From Sipunculus nudus (taxonomy: Eukaryota > Annelida > Sipuncula > Golfingiida > Sipunculidae): 64,000 nt of DNA. The notes below the pieces were generated by a model. It saw only the letters and a program-made list of their open reading frames with translations. It was not told the origin of the DNA and searched no databases. The stretch spans positions 33,191,176 to 33,255,175 of the forward strand of contig CM049311.1 in the NCBI GenBank assembly GCA_026874595.1, in the 5' to 3' direction. Made by a program: the position numbers and the translations under genes. Shown one piece after another: positions 12,517 to 24,718 of the stretch; within the stretch, counting starts at the first letter, position 1; every line of letters starts with the position of its first letter.

Positions 12517-13574
12517 GTGTGTGTATGTGTGTGTGTGTGTGTGTGTGAAACGTTGGAAAATATAGTGTCTTTAGAGAAAAAAAATCATGAAGCCTTGCTC
12601 TTTTTAGTTTTTTTCACCAGGGCGGAACTAGAAGGGACCCATGTGACCCCATTTTTCCACCTAAACTATCTGGGATGTAAAATGATACACACTCTTTTGA
12701 GCGTTTCACATGCTTTCCTTCTACATACTGTATGCTGAGTGAGAGTTTTATATATGTATCAAGTCTACCGGCATTTAAGGCTCACTTTTTTGCCAGTGTT
12801 TACCTTGGCCTGAGTGTTGAACCCATATTTAAATTTCTAGAATCCTCTATCTATCCCGTTTAACCCCTGAAAAAGATTCGCATGACCTCATCTTGTTAAA
12901 GAGACATAGCACTGTCGCAACCTAAAAATGGCATTTAGTCAATAGATATGTTGCATGCATGTACAATAGGGACAGTATGGTATACATGCCATGTATCACA
13001 AATGCACTTTATTAAGAAATCACCTTAAGTTTCATGGTGTTTTGTCTATCAATCGGACCATTTTAAAAATGGATATATTATACAACATAGTAAATCACAG
13101 ATTGTGGGAAAAGAAAAATTAGATGTAATTTCGACTATGATTATAAAGTAAGATATCAATCAGATGAAAGAACATCGAAATCTTACACCCCACCTTACAA
13201 TAATGTAAGCAAATATATTTGATTAATAAAAAGACACGTTTATTCAAATTCATCAAAGTCAAGATATCGAATTGATATCCACATGGTTGTTTTATGTATT
13301 ACAACCATACAAGTACGTGTTATTCAAGGAAAATGACACAATGAAACAATATTATAAGTTTAAGAGAGAAATGCTGTAACCTGTCTAGCTCTTAAATGCA
13401 TGAGGAGATTTGGGAGCGCATAAATCAACAAGAATTTATTTCCCACTGAAAAAAGTTACAAATATGGGAACATGAAGTTTTGTATAATGTTTTGACTTCG
13501 ATGTTGTCCTTCTTGTTTGTGTTTCTTGGGTTGCTATTGCATTATAAATCTTTTAAAAATTGAAATATGTTTTT
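11726..13574. other. AT-rich intergenic sequence with (TA)n(TG)n array
   Basis: No coding signal. 12472-12515 is (TA)n and 12516-12547 is mostly (TG)n. An A-rich segment lies at 12150-12230. Confidence 0.6.
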
Positions 13575-13845
13575 TTATGGAATGCAGGCCTTCGAAATGC
13601 CTCTGCATTCACCTATTCGGCCCATATTCCTAGATTTATTCATGCATAGGTGACTAGACATTTGGAAATATTCTTTGATGACGTTTCTGAATACAAATCA
13701 TGAGCAGTATCATCAACAAAATCTTATCGATTCTCCTTTACCACATTTTCGAAATACCCTAAAATTTCCTGAGATTTTGTTCATGATTTCTGAGTTTTGT
13801 TGTCAACAATCACACACATAAACTCAAACACGAACGGGGATTACT
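13575..13845 (+). repeat. RTE-type 3' tail, copy 2
   Basis: CTCTGCATTCACCTATTCGG, GCATAGGTGACTAGACATTT, CCTGAGATTTTGTTCATGAT and a terminal ACACACATAAACTC...ACGAACGGGG match the other copies. Confidence 0.55.
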
Positions 13846-15117
13846 GCATACATTCCTAGAGGCGGCAATATAGAGAAACAGTGACGTTTATTTACGCTCA
13901 TTCGGTTATTTTTGACTAGGTCTGCTGCGGGTTTTTTTCTGATCAAAGGCTTCCGTTACCTTGCAGCCCGCTCGGTTTTGAATAAAATGTAAGCGCAAAA
14001 TTATTCCGATATGGTTCCAAAGCAAAACAGTACGCAAATATGGATGTTTTAAGTGCGCAGTGCTGCTATAATCGTGAAATACTCAAAACATGTTACACTG
14101 ATCAATAAATCTTTTTAAAAACCATAAACATCAAACGGCAGTTTTAAATGGGGTATCCACTACCGGCATTTATGTTCACTAATCTTGTCAAAACAGTCAC
14201 TCTGCACAAACAATATTTATAACCTTGACAGTAATGTTCGTACTTGTTCACCTCATATTGGAAAAAGAAGAGGAAAATGAACAACTAAAGTCCCTCAAAT
14301 TTAGCTTGATGTAAGAGTCATTTAAAGGTGGAATATCTCTAGACTGTAGTCTAAGCCTTCATTGATATCTCCGCCAATACCCCGATCAAACTTTCGTGTG
14401 TTCTATCAGTATCAATGTACACAGGTGAGCTGAAGAACAAATACGACCCCTAATACCAATGAATGGCCTCGCCATCGCCCTGGACAAAGCAATTTGACAA
14501 TGGTTAGAGAATACTCTCAATTAAACATATGTTACGGTGATCCAGATCCTTTGGTGATAGCTTGACCCTCTGAAATATGTCGAAATGCCCTGAACCTCTG
14601 CTAAACCTTTTGAGTAAATTTGTTCTTTAAGAGATAAACCATACACGTTAGCCACGAAGGAGGATATGTAATATAGCCTAATACATAGCATCTTTGATAC
14701 AAAGAGCAAAAACTTGTATTTGTATACTGATGGACAACTTATTATCGGTAGTTCACTATTTCTTCTTGCTCCTTATATATATTCTGTTACAAGTGTTGCC
14801 AGATATACATGTATACATGCATTGAGGCAAGAATAAAGTATATGTAATGGCAGTATCATTTTTCGATCAAATAATATCAGTTTGTCCCTAATAAAATATA
14901 GTTAGTGTTATATTAAGTATATTGCTCCCAGACCAAGGGACAAACAAGCAAACAGTGTCGACAACCTCTTTCATTTGAATTATGCATTCAAGACATATAT
15001 ATAATATATATATTATAAGCACATAAATATATTATATTATGTTATTATTATGTTATAATGATACGTTATGTTGATTCTTATACATACATACATACATATA
15101 AATATATGTATATATAT
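13846..15117. other. Intergenic sequence
   Basis: No gene, RNA or repeat recognised on either strand apart from short AT-rich runs near 15000. Confidence 0.5.
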
Positions 15118-15118
15118 G

Positions 15119-15165
<47 letters not shown>

Positions 15166-15273
15166 TATAAGAGTAATTCAAGTCAACCATTTAATTTTGA
15201 TTGAAATAAAACTCAAGAATATTCAGAACGCGTATACAACCGATTTCGAATTTAATCCACACTTGACACCTGC

Positions 15274-15328
<55 letters not shown>

Positions 15329-15460
15329 TTATTCATAATTCTAAGTCGACACATAAGATAAATAAATTTAAGTGACACAAAGGACAAGAAAAAAAAAGAT
15401 ATACCAAAATACAAGCAAGTTACAATACCCTTATTAAATTTATATATATATATATATAAA
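15118..15460. repeat. Three (TA)n arrays
   Basis: 15118-15164, 15277-15325 and 15441-15460. Open frames of Ile/Tyr repeats over them are artefacts. Confidence 0.95.
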
Positions 15461-16200
15461 AGTAGGTATATGACCCGTTTTTGGCACTGTAGATTGAACA
15501 AGGAAGAAAGCATCTGGATTCAACGTTTTAAATGTACTGTGTTAGGAATAATCCAGAAGTCCCAATTTGTCGTGAAAATTTTAATTTGAAGTTCTAACGT
15601 GATATAACCATTGTGTCACTGAGGAGACGCCTTCACCATTATATCGGCAATAAACGACCTGCCTCATGATAACATTATATCATTATATTAAATTTGGCCG
15701 ATATAATAATGGTAATATTAAAAAAATAATTATATTTCTTAATATCGTAAAACATCGCAAAAAAACGCGCACCATGAATGAAAACTTATTATGTTTATTT
15801 TATCCTGTGTATAAGGAATATAAAGGAAGGTATGCATATGGACTATGGATTGATAAAGGGGGGGGCGGTGGTTCGATGAGGACCTACCTTAACGTGAGCT
15901 TCTGACGGACCTCTCAGCATGACACTTGATTTATTTTATCTGGGGCTGCGCATTAACAGGCCACTTCATGTTCACCATAGCTCAAGAGTTTTTGAAAGCA
16001 GATAAGATAACAAAGGAAAGACTTATTAAATAAATATGTCAGATGTAACTTTCCGCTAATATTAATACATCTTCACAGGGCGTATACAAAATGTGGGGCA
16101 TATAGGAGTCAGTCTAGGATTTTTAGGTGCAGGCGGATGACATAGCGCTGGAAAGCAGATAAAAAAAAGGGATCGGGCGGGTAATTATGGAAAGCAAGTG
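15461..16200. other. Intergenic sequence
   Basis: No gene seen; G tract at 15860-15865. Confidence 0.5.
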
Positions 16201-16611
16201 TTATGGGGTTGTCCCCATTTAGGCGACTCAACAGGCGACTACAGGAGACCAGGCTGTCACCTCATGGTCGCCGAAAACCATGCATGGGCCTTGTTTCAGG
16301 TAACAATAGCCCGCGACAACACACGACAACCTACGTCACCTGGCGACAGTCTACGATAACCCGCGTCAGCTGCGACAGCACCTACGCCATGGAAGACAGG
16401 CTACGCTCACTTGGGACAAACAAGCTGTCGCCTGTGAATGTTGAACATGTTGAAAATCCAGAGGCGACAGCTTCGAGGTCACGCGTCTTGGGGTTACTTC
16501 AGGCGACTACAGGCGACTGTACAGGCGACTAGGCTACAGGCGACCATACAGGCGACCATGAGACAACAGCCTAGTCGCCTGTACAGTCGCCTAAGTCGGA
16601 CAGCCCCATAA
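16201..16611. mobile_element. Fold-back/MITE-like element rich in GGCGAC/GTCGCC
   Basis: Ends are inverted: TTATGGGGTTGTCC at 16201 and GGACAGCCCCATAA ending 16611. The inner parts are also inverted (TTAGGCGACT against AGTCGCCTAA). The heptamer AGGCGAC or GTCGCCT occurs more than ten times, so the element can fold extensively. It is GC-rich in an AT-rich setting. A clear target duplication was not found. The 109-codon open frame inside looks like a consequence of base composition. Confidence 0.7.
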
Positions 16612-17199
16612 GTTTCTCGGAGGGGCGTCAATACGGGTGGGGAAGGGGGGGGGGGTAAAGTTTTAGCATGGGGGGATAGTCATTTCTTTAATTTAGAATT
16701 AACATATACTGGAAACGTTATAACTTATCTTTTAAAAACCTTATACTAAGTTGTAATGTATTTGAAATGTGTCAAAGAGACTAATATATATATATATATA
16801 TATGGTTATTAAAAAAAATGTCCCATTTTGATTAGCCTAACACCCCTACGAATCATCCAATTCACTCTTAAAGATAAATTGTTTTGCATTAATTATTAAT
16901 AAGAGTTGCACAATCCATGTAAAATGAATAAATTTATATTTATAAAAACTCTTGACGTAGCTCGCCAGGATTAGCTGATGAAGCAATATTGAGCAGTTGT
17001 AAGGTTTAACCAAAACATCAGGTGTCGTTTTGTCATGTCACCATGTATACAGGCATAATCTTTCGGAATCTTGCACCCTGTACATTTAGAACTTGTTCCT
17101 GAGAATCAGAGGGGTAGCAAGGATTTAGGTGGGGGGGGGGGGGGCGGGTCGCATTTTTTGTCATTACTCATGGACAAATAGTGCGTACATGTATGTATG

Positions 17200-17262
<63 letters not shown>

Positions 17263-17550
17263 GTATATATACACACACAGATATATATATATATATTATT
17301 TTATTTATTATCGTATTTGGTTTAATGCTGATGACCCTGGGAACGACATATAATATACCTTTTAGGTGAATGTAATTTTCTTGAAAACGGGTTCAATCCC
17401 CCCCCCCCCTTCCCCCATCCGCCTCACATCATATATAAGGCTAGTACTGACATCTATAGTCGGAAGGAGCTGTAAACATATAGAATGGTTCTCATGTGCA
17501 TCTTATGCGTGATTTATTTATTTATTTTTATACCTGTATTCAAGGAGGCT

Positions 17551-17599
<49 letters not shown>

Positions 17600-17860
17600 T
17601 GGATACTTAACTGAAAGCGGGCCTTTAGGGCAGGAAAACAGACCCAACTTTATTTAATTTGTGTTTAACTTTCAGTGATGTTGTGCAAATAAGTGAACAG
17701 CAAAGGAAGCGAACACTACAATACATTTTACTGTCTCATGAGGTTTCACAGCCCATGGTCATGCAGTAAGCTTACTTTTTTTCAGAATCTCTCTCCTATT
17801 GCACACATATTCAAAACACATATATAGCAAATCAAATCTTCAGTTATCTATGAACTCTGA

Positions 17861-17932
<72 letters not shown>

Positions 17933-18796
17933 CGCTCTTTACTTTCCCAGAAGCCCCCTTTTGAAGAAATTGTGGTTCTAGTTGTGTGCAAAACCACGCC
18001 TTACTCCCCTGCATGTGCGATCAAGGTCACGTTAATGTCACGTATGTATTGAAATCTCGAACTAAAAAGTTGCCTTAATTCGAGAGAAATTTAATGATTT
18101 ATTATGACACAGAAACATTCAAAATTACTGTATTATTATCAGTGCATTTGATATCTGGTACACTATTTTACATTTTTTGAATCGTTAAGTTTTTTAACTT
18201 ATAACTTTGTTTCGTTTCTGTTAGCCCATATATTTTGCCTGAAAGCCAGTAATTTAACCTAGTGTATTATGACAGGTTTAGACAGAGGGAACATGCATGA
18301 GTGTACTCACTTTCATTTTGGAAGAATACGAAAAATATAATATGAAACCTCTGACAGGATATTATATTTTTATCACTGTTTGTCGGTTTGTTACTTGGCT
18401 GGTCGGTTGGTTCGTTTGCTTATTAGCCACTGTAAACTCGAAAAGTTAAGAACGATTTTTTATGTGAATATTTGTTTGGGTTTAGGGTAAAGCTCATGCA
18501 AGGAATAATCCAATTAAATTTGAAGTTTATTTGGACCAGCGCAATACTGTTTTAAGAATCTATACCATTACGATATATGGCAATTTGTTTACAACAGCCG
18601 AGGGCCAGAGACATTCTCTTAAATAAAGGGCTGTTTTTGTTCTGTGGGAAAGAGCTCACCTGGTATGAAATCATTGAGTTTGGGAATCATGACACAGTTC
18701 TTTAGGCTGGAATTCATATATTTATAATGTACACACAAAGTTTCCCCGGAGCCAATAATTTATATAATTTATATTATATAAATATTAGATACAACA
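16612..18796. other. Intergenic sequence with (TA)n arrays
   Basis: Arrays at 16782-16803, 17203-17254, 17279-17296, 17551-17599 and 17864-17929, plus G/C tracts at 17131-17144 and 17399-17410. No coding signal. Confidence 0.7.
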
Positions 18797-19901
18797 TTAC
18801 TTTGTTCTAATAAGATTAATCTACTTGGCGTTATAATAGATGCTAATTTATCCTGGAAACCACATGTTCACTCTCTATCCAAAAAACTATCTCAAAAGAT
18901 AGGAGTTCTTTAACGAATATCAAGCTATCTGTCTATGCAATCTCTTACTAAGGTTTATGCAACTATAATTCAGCCTCATATTGACTATGCCCTAAGCATT
19001 TGGGGTTGTTCATTATTGTCTACCAATGATATGGTACAGAAAATACAAAACAGAGCTGCCCGCATTATATCCAAAAACTATGACAGAAATGTTGATTCTA
19101 TAACCATAGTAAATGAACTGGGTTGGTTGAATATACGTCAACGCTATATGTATTCTGTTGCAGTACTTATGTATAAATGTGTTTGTTCAATAGCTCCCGG
19201 TTTACAAGAGAATAATTTTCACTTTGTCTATGAAGCTCACAATCATCAAACCCGTGCTGCTGTGAGCAATGTTCCTAAACCTAGAACAAACTATCTGAAA
19301 AAATCTTTACTATATATGGGGCCAAAAGTATGGAATAGTTTATCCAATGAATCTAATTCAGCCATAACTTGTGCATCTTTTAAGAAACGAATCAAATTGG
19401 AAATTTTAGCAACTGTATGTTCTATATGACACATGTTATATTTGCATAAATTTGCGTTTTATACATGTAGCACTCATTCTTTTATCATTTCATAGATCAT
19501 ACAACAACTGTAAATTAATTTCATACGTATTTAACTGAATCTAACAATGATCAGGTCCATAAATGCTAGAGATTATTGTAATATTATTGGTTCGTACGCC
19601 TCGCATATTTGCATGTATATATATACTGATTTAATGTGATATTTTAGTTTACTCCTTCTGTCTATAGATGTATATATTGATATACTTTCTTAACTCTCTT
19701 AATATGCTTTTATGATTTGAGTCCATATGTTCATGTTTATATTTTTAGTCATGGTATTATTTTATGCATTGTATTGATAGTTTAGTCATTGTATGTTTTA
19801 TATGTACTGATACAGGGCACCAAGTAAGACCAGTTTAATTTAAACTGATTGGTTTTCCCTGTATAAACATAATGTAAATAAATAAATAAATAAATAAATA
19901 T
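18797..19901 (+). mobile_element. 5'-truncated CR1/L2-like LINE (RT C-terminus plus 3' UTR)
   Basis: The translation begins NLLGVIIDANLSWKPHVHSL, then after one stop near 18912 runs through VYATIIQPHIDYALSIWGC, IQNRAARII, LGWLNIRQRY and GPKVWNSL to the stop at 19427-19429. This is the usual C-terminus of CR1/L2/Rex1-type reverse transcriptases. About 450 bp of 3' UTR follow, ending in a (TAAA)n tail at 19875-19901. The 165-codon open stretch suggests a fairly recent insertion. Confidence 0.8.
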
Positions 19902-19972
19902 ATTTCGGAGCTGGAGAACTAGAATGTTGCATAGGTATATAAATATATAGGTATATATTATATACCTCTGCA

Positions 19973-19976
<4 letters not shown>

Positions 19977-20024
<48 letters not shown>

Positions 20025-20037
20025 GTTTATATATATA
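19977..20037. repeat. (TA)n microsatellite next to a transposon end
   Basis: TA array from 19977, broken by ATACATATG near 20020, that runs directly into the terminus at 20038. Confidence 0.9.
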
Positions 20038-20215
20038 CATTGGAACCTGTCTCAAAGACCACCTGTCTAATGAGAGCACCTGTCTTATAAGACCACCCTT
20101 GAGTGGACCAAACGCATTCACATTAGTTATAACTGATCTAACGTATCAGACCACCTGTGAATCAAGACCACTTTTGGGTAGTCTTAGGGTAGGTCTTTTT
20201 CTTATGGAATATGAC
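20038..20215 (+). repeat. CAGTNNAACCTGTCT-type repeat, copy
   Basis: CATTGGAACCTGTCTCAAAG, GACCACCTGTCTAATGAG, then AGACCACC...GAGTGGACC and ACCACCTGTGAATCAAGACC. Parallels 49396-49560 segment by segment and the short 7456-7513 piece. Confidence 0.6.
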
Positions 20216-20829
20216 TGCTTTTTAGTTTTAATACTGTCGTTAACTTACTTTAGATACGAGTCTCCTCTTCAACAACAGCAAATCTGGACTAACCAATATT
20301 CAAAAAGATTCAATCATATAATATATCCTCCACGAAGCCCAACGAATCCTCTCTCATGAGCGGGCTTAATACATTCCAGCGACGTTCATTGGTGTATCCC
20401 TCACGTATACCGCTGTCGCCCTTGTCACTTCGTGGGTCCAACCGAAGCTACTGATCAAGTTAACCTCTTATCACTCTACCTGCCGAACATATGTTTGCAC
20501 AGAAAAGGATGATAAATTTAGCTATGTAACCCACTTGAATGTGATTGGCGTATTGCGATGCAGTCACGAAATTAGTAAATGCATCGGCCACCAGGCAATT
20601 AGGGTGCCTCTCCGGTAGGGTGGGTAACGGCGGGGAGGGGGGGGGGGGGTGCGTAGAGTGCTGAGATTACCCCAACCCGTACTCTCCTCCGTGCCCACTA
20701 GTACACATTTGTTTCAACAAAGTCATGGATTATAACAAAGAGATACGCTCAGAATACCGTTAAAGTTCAGCCAGATGTCATCATCATAAGCACTATATCG
20801 GCCCTCTGACATTACGTCCAGATAACTGG
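20216..20829. other. Intergenic sequence
   Basis: No gene seen; G tract at 20637-20649. Confidence 0.5.
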
Positions 20830-20985
20830 CTGTCAGAGTGCCTTTACATCTAAAGGTCTGAGGACGGCATTATAAGGCCCCACTAATGCATATTTTCTCG
20901 TCATTTTTGACAACGACTCATGGCCTAAAGGTACATTGTCAATTAACATGAACCAGACTAATCGTTAAAATTTTTAGAATACTTC
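20830..20985 (+). repeat. Dispersed repeat C, copy 1
   Basis: CAGAGTGCCTTTACATCTAA, then TTTTCTCGTCATTTTTGACA, GTGGCCTAAAGGTACA-like and AGACTAATCGTTA match 22090-22235 in order and orientation. Confidence 0.55.
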
Positions 20986-20997
20986 ATAACAACACCA

Positions 20998-21012
20998 AAA
21001 ATTTCATTAAAC

Positions 21013-21081
<69 letters not shown>

Positions 21082-21095
21082 CGTTTAATGAAATG
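20998..21095. repeat. Perfect-armed palindrome around a (TA)n array
   Basis: ATTTCATTAAACGG precedes and CCGTTTAATGAAAT follows a run of about 33 TA units. The whole block is close to a 100-bp inverted repeat. Confidence 0.85.
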
Positions 21096-21260
21096 GAGCA
21101 AAAGTTTGTTATTTCAGGGTAAGCCAGCAAAATTCTACATATCGTGTCTCGACCAGTAGAAAAAACGGAGAAAACAGTTTGCCCGCTTGCACCATATTTT
21201 TGTTCACATAGTCCGTAGGACAATATTTTTTGTGTGGCTTTAGGACAACCATTTTTTTCT
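21085..21260 (+). repeat. Dispersed repeat D, copy 1
   Basis: GCAAAATTCTACATATCGTG, TTTTTGTTCACATAGTCCGT and AGGACAATATTTTTTGTGTG parallel 28385-28550. Confidence 0.5.
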
Positions 21261-21530
21261 TGTGTGGCTTTATCTTAGTCATTTTTCGATGGACGGTAAA
21301 CGATTTTTTAAATTAAAGCCAGAACGTCGGTGTATAAGCATTTCACTTTAATGGTGTGGATATACTGTATTCTAGATGAACGAAATAATTCTATATATAT
21401 AACTGTGACCAGCATTTCTGAGTTACCGGGAAAGACACGTTTTAGTAACTCAGGAGCTCTGTCTGAGTCGTAACTTAACAATCATATAGGATTGAATAGA
21501 TACTGAAACCCTAAAACTAGGCTACAGTGA

Positions 21531-21950
21531 CCGGCTTCTGTGGCTCAGGGGTAGAGCACAGGACTCAAAGCCGGGAGATCGTGATTTCACGGTCAACCCC
21601 CGCCCAGAGTGAGCGCTCTGCAGGCTTAATGGGAAGGCCGTGCCCAACGGCCGTGTTTCACTCACAAACGAGTGCGTCTTTCGGGGGTCCTTCGGTGGTA
21701 TGACCCAGCAATGGAGACGATTTTGCACCCAGGGCCCGCAGGTGCAGTAGTCATCGGGCCTGGTTGACGCCAGGATATAAAATGAGAGGAAGCGTGTGAT
21801 ACTGCCCTGTCACGAAGTCCGGAACGGATTTCTGCAGATTTACATATACGTAGTTAAGTTAGCATTAAAAAATGAAGCGGTTACCTCCACAAAAAAATAA
21901 AAATAAATAAATAAAATAAAAAAATAAATAAATAAACAAACAAATTAGGC
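21531..21950 (+). repeat. tRNA-derived SINE, second family, copy 1
   Basis: Box A-like TGGCTCAGGGGTAGAGC and a degenerate box B-like GATCGTGATTTCACGGTC. The body contains CGAGTGCGTCTTTCGGGGG and TGACGCCAGGATATAAAATG, then GGTTACCTCC and an A-rich (AAAT)n tail. Three more copies lie in the window, all on the - strand. Confidence 0.75.
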
Positions 21951-22089
21951 TACAGTAACCCATTAGCCGTCAGCGTTAACGCCTTGATGAATCTCGTGTA
22001 AATATAATACACACCACCGTTTACAGTATAAACTCCAGTGACGGCTGTACTTGTACAGTGTTTCGTTTAACATGCACACAGTCTCCGAC

Positions 22090-22235
22090 CGGCGTCAGAG
22101 TGCCTTTAAATCTTGTATGGAGGGCTGCACTTTATAATTAAGCTCTATGAGGATACAACTGTTTTCGTCATTTTTCACGCCTCGTGGCCTACAGGTACGC
22201 CAACACTTGAAATAAACTAGACCGATCGTTAGCAA
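22090..22235 (+). repeat. Dispersed repeat C, copy 2
   Basis: GCGTCAGAGTGCCTTTAAAT, TTTTCGTCATTTTTCACGCC, GTGGCCTACAGGTACGCC and AGACCGATCGTTAGC parallel 20830-20985. Confidence 0.55.
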
Positions 22236-22529
22236 AATATTATATCTATGTGTATTGTACCTTCTAATAACACATAACATATGCGATAAAAATTCCTTTT
22301 AACTCACTATATTGGAAAATCTACATGCATGTGTAACATTTTTGACAGCATGGGTTACTGGACCACAGCCAAATTGTATAGGCGAAACAGCAGATAACCT
22401 GTTACCTTAGATATGGATTTACACTTAAGTTTGTGAGCTCACATGTATGATTTTGCGTTAATTTATCACTCGATCATAGCCTTATGTTAAGATCAATGGC
22501 GTCAGTGTGTGTGTGTTTGTATGATTGGA

Positions 22530-22720
22530 AACCTGACTGACTGTAGATGTTTTTTTTAGCATTGCCGAGCAGCTACAGGTTGCTGTAGGCTGGGACTTAG
22601 CCCTGCGCGCTCCTAAAGCGAAATTTAGAAGGAGCCGATACACGAGACTCCACTCAAGCCCAGCTGAAAACCGCGAGAGGTCGCCACCGTTAAATCGTAC
22701 CGGTGACTGGAGAAAGCAAA
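22530..22720. repeat. Coding-like dispersed module, copy 1
   Basis: CTGACTGACTGTAGATGTTT begins a segment aligning with 40112-40280. Read on +, both copies stay open in the same frame (here LTVDVFFSIAEQLQVAVGWD). Read on -, a second open frame exists. A donor-like AAG|GTAAGA lies at 22817. Function and coding strand are unknown. Confidence 0.35.
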
Positions 22721-22949
22721 AGCATCCACACCCCCAAAGTTAGAAGGCAGGATACAAATCGGCACCGATCCCAGCAACATATACCAAGCCAATCCAGAGA
22801 GCAGAACTCGTGCGAAGGTAAGATTATTTTCTTCATTAGCCATGCGTGTGAACCTTAATATATTTGAGATATTGCGACCAAGAATTATAGCAAACAAGTA
22901 AAAATTATGGTCAAGCAGAAAGGCATAAATGTAATAAAGAACCCGCATT

Positions 22950-23501
22950 TTAATTATTGATATATTTTATTTCAATTATATAAATCTTATATAAATATAA
23001 TGCATTATTAAATTAATGAAGACCACGACAAATAATTCACACACACATGCGCACACATACACGCATGCAACATACAGACAACTGACGTGTGTAAATACGG
23101 TGAACTCTGCACTTAATGATACCAACTGACCTCCTAATGTTCAAACAACCTGGATGTTATAACCTTATAAATAACGCTATAACTATAACCACATCAGTGA
23201 AACAGACAGTAGATGAACAGCATTAATAAGACCACACCGAGAAAATAATTGTTTCTTCAAATTCTAATGAACTTTTGTAAAATATTTGTTACACATAGTT
23301 CTCTGGTTTAATAATATTTGTACCAAAGGAATCAGCCCATTGAACCATTAAACTATTACTTGTATTATTTTTTTAAGGTAGAACTGAAATACATGTACTA
23401 TCAACACCATCGGCATAATCAATAACGTTTGCACATTTCTTATATTAAGTTGGATTAAACCTGCAAGATTTTTTTCTTGACTGGAATAGTAAAGAAATTG
23501 T

Positions 23502-23510
<9 letters not shown>
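22950..23510. other. Intergenic sequence
   Basis: No gene recognised; a short CA-rich run lies at 23038-23070. Confidence 0.5.

Positions 23511-23557
<47 letters not shown>
23511..23557. repeat. (TA)n array at MITE 5' end
   Basis: TA array ending exactly at the TA that precedes CTGCGGTTGG. Confidence 0.9.
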
Positions 23558-24013
23558 CTGCGGTTGGCTTCATACTCGCGAGGTTGAAATTTCGCGATTT
23601 CTTCATTTTGAATGTTTGGGAGGGTTTCATTTTCGCGATAACACAAGAATCTATGAAATCGAAGTACAATTATATTTATAAAATAAACATTAATCCGACC
23701 ATACCTCACTCATTACCGTTATAGTCACTGTATTATAACCTGTCTAAAAATCGATGTTTTGACAATTATCATTACGTTTTTTGCATGAGAAGGTTGCGAT
23801 ACAAGCCACAAATTATGTTGTTGATTTACAAACCATGTTTTCAGAAGTGTGATAACTAATTCATTCGGGCAGAACCTGCTGATGTATCATATCATTTTGT
23901 TCATCCTCGATAAAAGGGCAGCTTATTCCCGAGGGTTTCACATTCGCGATTATATCCCATTCTCGAATATCGCGAAAATAAAAACCTCGCGAACAAAAAG
24001 GCATGCAACCACA

Positions 24014-24014
<1 letters not shown>
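23558..24014. mobile_element. MITE with TCGCG-rich inverted ends and TA target
   Basis: Left end CTGCGGTTGG...TCGCGAGGTTGAAATTTCGCGA; right end CGCGAAAATAAAAACCTCGCGA...CAACCACAG. The ends pair over roughly 45 bp and TA flanks both sides, as for Tc1/mariner/pogo-type elements. No transposase is encoded (457 bp). CpG-rich TCGCGA motifs stand out from the surroundings. Confidence 0.7.

Positions 24015-24070
<56 letters not shown>
24015..24070. repeat. (TA)n array at MITE 3' end
   Basis: The TA array starts at the 3' target TA of the MITE. Confidence 0.9.
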
Positions 24071-24072
<2 letters not shown>

Positions 24073-24657
24073 GTGGAACGATTAATACCTTTGTAGTGGC
24101 CTAATCGCTGCCGAATTGCCATGTGATTGCAGCTCTAATACAGTATGATGTAAGTGTAAAGATAGGAGCGGACAGGCCATACTAATAACACAACAGCGTC
24201 AACATCGGAATGTAAAATAAAAATAGCTTTAATTGCAAAGTGCATGAGTTATCTAATTATGTTAATTGAGATATTTACCGCTGATAAATTCTGTATATTG
24301 GTTTGAGATGAAGCTTAAGTTGAAAAAGATTTCTGTAAAAAAAAAAAAAAACTTCCTTGTACTGGTTTGCATTTGATGGCAGCCGTAACAGTCACATTAT
24401 ATAACCACCAAGTCAAAAACTACCGCAGTCCAAAGAAAGCACTCCTCAGTCGATGATGTTAAAATCATAGTGGATTGGTATTTTTTCATTTGACCATTTT
24501 GGAGCAAGGTGCATCTTATGTCGTCTCGTTAAAAAAGGCATCGGAGGCAACAACTCAACTATATCGTGAGACGTAGTGGTTTATTTCCTTCAGTGGACAG
24601 CTTATTACGTCACTTGTTTACTTTCACTGTGTATGTACATTTGCGGCCAGAGAAGAG
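24071..24657. other. Upstream region of CUB gene
   Basis: No TATA box or other promoter motif recognised. An A tract lies at 24337-24350. Confidence 0.4.
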
Positions 24658-24718
24658 ATGGGCCGTGTGATAACGTTGGTGAGTTTGGTGCTGTTGCTGG
24701 CGGACGTGTGTAAATCGG
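24658..24718 (+). CDS. CUB gene exon 1: signal peptide
   Basis: ATG at 24658 is followed by a basic residue and a leucine/valine core, typical of a secretory signal. The exon closes at 24718 before the donor GTGAGA, leaving one base of a split codon (phase 1). It joins exactly to the acceptor at 27751, giving G|CT for alanine. No upstream in-frame extension is needed. Confidence 0.75.

Noticed and set aside
15068-15513. Open frames of alternating Ile/Tyr, also at many other TA arrays
   Set aside because: Direct translation of (TA)n microsatellites.
16203-16532. 109-codon open frame
   Set aside because: It lies wholly inside the fold-back element, with no domain and a composition explained by GGCGAC repeats.
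22625-22948. 107-codon minus-strand open frame with hydrophobic start
   Set aside because: It overlaps a dispersed module open on both strands; no splice or domain support.
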